Shown one piece after another: positions 59,683 through 64,000 of a DNA stretch of 64,000 nucleotides (positions within the stretch are counted from its first letter, which is position 1; each line of letters starts with the position of its first letter). The translations under genes were made by a program, and so were the position numbers. A model generated the notes under the pieces. That model was not told where the DNA came from. It did no database searches and saw only the letters and a list, made by a program, of their open reading frames with translations. The DNA comes from Ruegeria sp. THAF57 (GTDB lineage Bacteria; Pseudomonadota; Alphaproteobacteria; Rhodobacterales; Rhodobacteraceae), in contig NZ_CAIWNQ010000010.1 of NCBI RefSeq assembly GCF_903914075.1, positions 62,001 to 126,000 of the forward strand, given 5' to 3'.

Positions 59683-62514
59683 ATGAAACATGTTAGCAAA
59701 TCTAAGGTTCACTCCGCTGCAAAAGGCACGGTCAACGTAACGATCGGAATCGGCGAAACCGAGGACGAAATCATCGTTGTACCGCCGGTATATCCTCAGC
59801 CTGAAGGCGTTGATGAAATCTCTATGGACGACGAGCAGATCGGAGGGTTTCTGACCCTTGACGCCGATGCAGAGGATACAACCGTATCCGCGGACGAGGC
59901 CGGTCTTTGGATCGACAGTGCCAGCACCGCAACCATAACGCCCCCTGCGCCCGATCAGAGCTGGGCGCGCAGTGGCACCGAGCTAAACAAGTTCAGCTAT
60001 GTGTTCAGCGTGAACAAGTTCCTGTCTGCTGGCGAGCACCGCATGGCCGAAGGGCAGACCAACTTTACGAACTCGGTCCAGAACGGGGCGAAATCTAACG
60101 AGAAAAAAGCCTTTACCAAGATTGTCGGCAACAGCGGGGACAATGTCATCTACGGTATGGGATCTCTGACTTACCAGCACCGAGGAGAAGATATTCACAC
60201 CTATATCCACGATGACCTTATCTATGGTGGTGCTGGCAACGACATCATTTACGGCTTCGCAGGCGATGATGTTCTTTTTGGTGAAGAGGGCAACGACGTC
60301 CTCTATGGCGGAGACGGAAACGACTACTTGTCGGGTGGTGAAGGCAAGAACGTCCTCGTCGGTGGCGCTGGCAATGACATTCTGGTTGCCGGGAACGAAG
60401 GTGACAAACTCTTTGGTGGTACCGGCAGCGATCAGCTTTATGGGGGGGACGGCGACGACATCCTGTCCACTGGATATATCGAGACAGGCAGCGCGGATTT
60501 CCTTCACGGCGGCAAAGGCGCTGACACCTTCATCATAGGAGCCGTGCCAGAACCGGCACCGGTTGTGCCAGGCAACGAGTCGTCAGGTGGCCCATCCGCA
60601 GGTTTGATCACGGGCCTGACCGGTTTCGCGGTTGCCAAGATGATGCCCGGTAAAAAGTTCATGGAGTATGTGGCCAAGACCGTTGTCGGCGGGCTGATCG
60701 ACATGTTCAAAACCGATGAACAGCCGGTTCAAACCGAAGAACCAACCGCATTGGCTCTGGTGACAATCAACGACTTCAACCCGCTTGAAGACAAGATCAC
60801 CGTGCCTGTGAACGTGACAGGGCTTGTGGCGATTGATATCCAAGCGTCGATGGTGGCCAACGCAGCCTTTGACTTGGTGACAATTGATCCCGCCGACAAT
60901 AAGCCAAAGGTGATCGCAACATTTTTCTGGGATGATGCGTCAAACATCTTCCCGTGGGCCGAAACCATCTCGCAGGGGAATGCAGATGCGTTTATCCAGC
61001 GGTTGCGGGAAACGGCAATCATCAGTGGTCCGGATGGCGTGCAGTATGGCATGGGGCAGCGGATTGATCTGGGCCTGAGTGCCGAGGAAATCGCAGGGCT
61101 CGGAACCAGCAAATTCGTCTCGTTTGGTGCCTTCGGCGGTATTTCGATGGTCGGCAGCGATGACGGTGACCGGCAGCTGGGCACCAACCATAACGATGTT
61201 CTGCAGGCCTATGTCTCGGAGCGGGATATATATGGCGGTGACGAGGCCGAAATTCGTAACGACGGTAACGACGTGCTGCACGGCTTTGGCGGCGATGACA
61301 TCCTTGCGGGTGGCGGTGGCTTCAACAAGCTCTATGGCGGCGAAGGCAATGACACCGCCTGGTATGGTGACAGTCTGAGCGGCATTTATGTCGACATGAC
61401 CGACAAGAAGTCTGATACCCACGGCGACTATTACTGGGCCTGGCACGGCAACAGCGCCAGTTCTTTCGACATCAATGCGGAAGATCGGGACACCGAAGGG
61501 CATGACTTGCTTTGGAGTGTGGAGAACATCCACGGCAGCGATCATGACGATGTCATCATCGGCGACGACGACAACAACATCTTCACCACCGGTGCAGGCA
61601 ATGACGTTCTGACAGGTGGAGGCGGTGCCGACACGTTTGTCATGACCGGCGGAGAAAACGAGATCACCGATTTCAGTGCCCAAGACGGCGACCGGATCGA
61701 GATCGACATGGGCGCCTATGGCATGACGAACTGGTTCGATCTGGATCATCGCATCGAGAACGGAAAGATCGTTCTGTTCAGCAAGGCGACCGGCGAGGTC
61801 ATCGTGCGCTATGATGATGGCGGGAATGGCTTTGACATTTCCCTGATCGACCTGCGCAGTCTGATTGGCAACGATGAAGACGGCTATCAGGTTGTCTATG
61901 AACCGCCCTTTGGCGCGAACACGCTGGAGTGGTTCGAAAAATACGGCAACCAGATCAGCGTTGAAACCGGCGAAACCGCCCATGGTACTGATAGCTGGGA
62001 CTATATGATCGGTGGCGACGGCAACGATCTGACCAACCTCTATGGCGGCGGCGGAGACGACTATCTTGTCGGCGGTGGCGCTTCCTTCACCACTCTGGAT
62101 GGGGGCGACGGCAACGACATCCTCATGATACGCAAAGGGGCGTTGATCACCAATGCCTATGGCGGTGATGGGGATGACGTTCTGATCCTGGATGCGGACC
62201 AGCAGATGCAGGCCGGATTTGCGAGCCTGTTCGGTGGGGAAGGCAGCGATACCTTTGTCATCACCGGCCCGGGCAGCCAGTATGGTGGTCAGGTGATCCG
62301 GGACTTCGACGCAGACGACTCGATTGTCCTCGATCTGGATGGGTTCGGGATCTCATCTCTGGACCAACTTCATATCGAATGGCGTTCCAATACGCATTGG
62401 GTCACGGCAAACGGCCAAAAAGTCATCAGTGTCCAGGGTGTCGATGAGCATTTCGACGTCATGCAGCACATCAGCGAACTGACGGTTCAGCAATCGCAGG
62501 ACTGGGGTATCTGA
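59683..62514 (+). CDS. RTX-type calcium-binding protein, probable type I secretion cargo
   Basis: The 943-residue protein starts at the ATG 59683 behind AGGAGGAAAGAC. Near the N terminus DEIIVVPPVYPQP (about 28-40) resembles the repeat motif of the 221-residue neighbour. Glycine/aspartate-rich RTX nonapeptides form four blocks (about 180-263, 528-565, 618-655, 777-861), with units such as GGAGNDIIY and GGDGNDYLS. A hydrophobic glycine-rich segment lies at about 302-342 (PSAGLITGLTGFAVAKMM). Block ends carry the type I hallmark GADTFVM and ITDFSAQDGDRIEI. No catalytic domain was recognised. It is probably an adhesin- or matrix-like protein exported by the adjacent system. Confidence 0.88.
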   Translation: MKHVSKSKVHSAAKGTVNVTIGIGETEDEIIVVPPVYPQPEGVDEISMDDEQIGGFLTLDADAEDTTVSADEAGLWIDSASTATITPPAPDQSWARSGTELNKFSYVFSVNKFLSAGEHRMAEGQTNFTNSVQNGAKSNEKKAFTKIVGNSGDNVIYGMGSLTYQHRGEDIHTYIHDDLIYGGAGNDIIYGFAGDDVLFGEEGNDVLYGGDGNDYLSGGEGKNVLVGGAGNDILVAGNEGDKLFGGTGSDQLYGGDGDDILSTGYIETGSADFLHGGKGADTFIIGAVPEPAPVVPGNESSGGPSAGLITGLTGFAVAKMMPGKKFMEYVAKTVVGGLIDMFKTDEQPVQTEEPTALALVTINDFNPLEDKITVPVNVTGLVAIDIQASMVANAAFDLVTIDPADNKPKVIATFFWDDASNIFPWAETISQGNADAFIQRLRETAIISGPDGVQYGMGQRIDLGLSAEEIAGLGTSKFVSFGAFGGISMVGSDDGDRQLGTNHNDVLQAYVSERDIYGGDEAEIRNDGNDVLHGFGGDDILAGGGGFNKLYGGEGNDTAWYGDSLSGIYVDMTDKKSDTHGDYYWAWHGNSASSFDINAEDRDTEGHDLLWSVENIHGSDHDDVIIGDDDNNIFTTGAGNDVLTGGGGADTFVMTGGENEITDFSAQDGDRIEIDMGAYGMTNWFDLDHRIENGKIVLFSKATGEVIVRYDDGGNGFDISLIDLRSLIGNDEDGYQVVYEPPFGANTLEWFEKYGNQISVETGETAHGTDSWDYMIGGDGNDLTNLYGGGGDDYLVGGGASFTTLDGGDGNDILMIRKGALITNAYGGDGDDVLILDADQQMQAGFASLFGGEGSDTFVITGPGSQYGGQVIRDFDADDSIVLDLDGFGISSLDQLHIEWRSNTHWVTANGQKVISVQGVDEHFDVMQHISELTVQQSQDWGI

Positions 62515-62537
62515 TCATCGCCCAACCTACAAAACGT

Positions 62538-62570
62538 CTCAGCCGGTCCTGATCGGCTGAGGCTTTCTTG
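62538..62570 (+). terminator. Rho-independent terminator after the RTX gene
   Basis: CTCAGCCG (62538-62545) pairs perfectly with CGGCTGAG (62554-62561) around an 8-base loop, followed by GCTTTCTTG. It lies 24 bases after the RTX stop. Confidence 0.75.
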
Positions 62571-62598
62571 ACAAGTTCGATCAGACAGTGACGCAAAG

Positions 62599-62655
62599 TT
62601 AATTTTTGCGTCATTCTAAATTTGGCAAAGACCCGCGTAACAGCGTCGATCTATT
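62599..62655 (+). repeat. Diverged third copy of the cargo upstream region
   Basis: AATTTTTGCGTCAT followed 17 bases on by CCCGCGTAACAGCGTCGATCT resembles two separated parts of copy A (TTTTTTGTCAT and CACGCGTTGTAACAGCAGGT). It lies about 210-270 bases before the next gene. The match is partial, so this is a weaker call. The rest of the 353-base gap shows no gene. Confidence 0.4.
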
Positions 62656-62867
62656 GCCTATAATCTCCATAACCCTATGACAAATGGCGTTTTTCGGCAC
62701 ATCGAAAAGGGTGATTTAGGCCCATATCCGCACAGTAAATTTTGTTAATGAACTCTTAACGTGCCCTGAACTTCTAACTTGTTACGCAAGTTGGGTCCGG
62801 CGTGGTCGGGCGTAGAAAGCCGCAAAATTTCGGCTGAAACAAAGACAAGATGGGAGTCTATTTCAAG

Positions 62868-64000
62868 ATGAGTAATGGTACATATGAAGAGTTTCGCGAC
62901 GCGCTACGCGCGTTTGAATCTGGCTGGGACCGGGAACGCTATGACGCTGGGGCCATCCAGGATTGGCAGTTGAACCAATGGGCCAGAGGGGAGGTGACGG
63001 ACTTCTATCCAAACTATTCCAACTGGTCGGACCTGAGCAGCGATGAATGGGACGCCATGTCTTATCGCTCGATGAATTCTCTGGGTTTTGTAGGCTATCA
63101 ATTCGGCGAGGCGTTGCTGATCGACCTGGGATATTACACCGACGACGTCTATTACGGAAACGGTGCAGCGTCGAACACATGGGACGGGACCTGGACCGGA
63201 AAAAACGGGGTAAATTCCCTGGCGGACTTTACCACCGCCGAAGCGCAGGAACGCGCAATACAAGAAGCCTTTGGATATAACCTTCAGGTCATCGAAACCG
63301 GGCTTGGGTATCAGGGGGAAAGCCTGTCCGACTATCTGGGAACAACCCGAACCTACATAGAGAACGGACAGGAAATTTCTGTCATCCTCACCCTAACCGG
63401 TATTATGGCCGCCGCGCATCTTCGGGGCGCGTGGGGAACATTGTCGCTGCTGCAAGGCGGAAATGTCTCGACCGACGAATACGGCACCTCGATCCTGCGC
63501 TATGTTTCGCAGTTCGGCGGGTATGATGCGCCGACGGTTGAAGATGCGATCAAGGTCTATACGGATGGTGTTCTGCCCACGGATACAGGCGACACCGGGG
63601 AAACCTCTCCGCCTATTGTTCCGCCAACAACCCCGCCAACGCCAACCGAACCGACCGGTAATGGGACGGCGGATACGACCGAGGCGACGGCTGATGTGGT
63701 GATCACATGGGCCTGGGGGTCCAACACCACGGTTCCCGATTTTGACCCTACATCAGATACGATCTTTATCTCATGGGTCGGTGCCGACGCGCTGGACGTC
63801 AGCGAGGTGAATGACTCGGTCGTGTTCGCGATCCCGTCGAACAACCAGACGACGACACTCAGCGGTGTGACCCTAGCCGATCTCAGCGCAGCCAATTTCA
63901 CCATTCTGGACGCCACCGCCGCAACCGAAGTGCTGAGCCTTGTCGGAGGCACCACCACGCCAGACCAAGGTGGCCACGGCCATCAACACATGCACGTTAC
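62868..64000 (+). CDS. Secreted-type protein with lysozyme-like N terminus, 3' end outside window
   Basis: The frame is open from the ATG at 62868 (an in-frame ATG at 62850 lacks a good ribosome-binding site; GGGAG lies before 62868) to the window end, about 377 residues. The N-terminal part, YEEFRDALRAFESGWDRERY, then FVGYQFGEALLIDLGYY and WTGKNGVNSLADFTT, resembles a family that I associate with lysozyme or transglycosylase-like folds. A Pro/Thr linker (about 240-270) follows. Then comes a domain with TVPDFDPTSDTIFISWVGA and FAIPSNNQTTTLSGVTLADL, a type seen in secreted alphaproteobacterial carbohydrate-active proteins, and the His-rich GGHGHQHMHV. It is a probable third cargo. Confidence 0.7.
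   Translation, partial: MSNGTYEEFRDALRAFESGWDRERYDAGAIQDWQLNQWARGEVTDFYPNYSNWSDLSSDEWDAMSYRSMNSLGFVGYQFGEALLIDLGYYTDDVYYGNGAASNTWDGTWTGKNGVNSLADFTTAEAQERAIQEAFGYNLQVIETGLGYQGESLSDYLGTTRTYIENGQEISVILTLTGIMAAAHLRGAWGTLSLLQGGNVSTDEYGTSILRYVSQFGGYDAPTVEDAIKVYTDGVLPTDTGDTGETSPPIVPPTTPPTPTEPTGNGTADTTEATADVVITWAWGSNTTVPDFDPTSDTIFISWVGADALDVSEVNDSVVFAIPSNNQTTTLSGVTLADLSAANFTILDATAATEVLSLVGGTTTPDQGGHGHQHMHV

Overview
The window looks like an accessory, transport-rich stretch from a marine alphaproteobacterium, most likely the Roseobacter group (Rhodobacteraceae). This is inferred from the GC-rich coding style, the TRAP and SorC-linked sugar ABC operons, the phnW-phnA-phnY phosphonate pathway with its own transporter, and the type I secretion locus. 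No rRNA, tRNA, CRISPR array or phage genes were seen.

Layout. (1) 1-6843, minus strand: an operon for a non-phosphorylated 6-deoxy-sugar acid pathway (MR-type enolase, mutarotase, dehydrogenase, FAH-type hydrolase, L-fuconate dehydratase) followed by a TRAP transporter dctP-dctQ-dctM. A deletion scar of an older ABC transporter (6850-7128) lies at its head and a divergent IclR regulator (7298-8080) faces it. (2) 8081-9291: a gene graveyard with the 3' end of an acetyl-CoA-synthetase-like gene, the left end of an IS3-type element and a frameshifted acyl-CoA dehydrogenase tail. (3) 9292-15533: a PotABCD-like ABC transporter co-transcribed with a metallo-beta-lactamase-fold hydrolase and a zinc alcohol dehydrogenase, faced by a TetR regulator. 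(4) 15784-21560: a sugar ABC operon ending in a SorC regulator. (5) 21911-34554: an eleven-gene operon with a second sugar ABC transporter, a paralogous SorC regulator, aldo/keto reductase, GlpD-like dehydrogenase, LsrF-type aldolase, LyxK-like kinase, two oxidoreductases and a monooxygenase-like protein. This looks like an unassigned polyol or ketose pathway. (6) 34955-37986: a third, divergent sugar ABC transporter ending in a broken HAD phosphatase. (7) 38097-49641: 2-aminoethylphosphonate (AEP) catabolism (phnW, phnA, phnY, a PbfA-like lyase, a DMT transporter), a LysR regulator and an AEP-type ABC transporter with a fused double permease. (8) 50000-52549: a Na/phosphate symporter and a DeoR regulator. 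(9) 52881-54994: a response regulator and histidine kinase lying tail to tail. (10) 55255-64000: a type I secretion ATPase and adaptor, followed by three separately promoted candidate cargo genes: an unrecognised 221-residue repeat protein, a 943-residue RTX protein and a partial secreted-type protein.

The genes fit scavenging of dissolved sugars, sugar acids, polyols and phosphonates. In five of six substrate-binding-protein genes a strong stem-loop follows the gene directly, before the rest of the transporter. All three sugar ABC operons carry a similar palindrome (TGNAANANATTNCA) upstream, a candidate operator for the two SorC paralogues. The most unusual locus is the secretion cluster. 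The 221-residue protein is built almost wholly from a motif, (D/E)D(V/L)(I/V)AV(P/N)P(I/L), that also occurs near the N terminus of the RTX protein, and both genes sit behind copies of the same roughly 80-bp upstream region.
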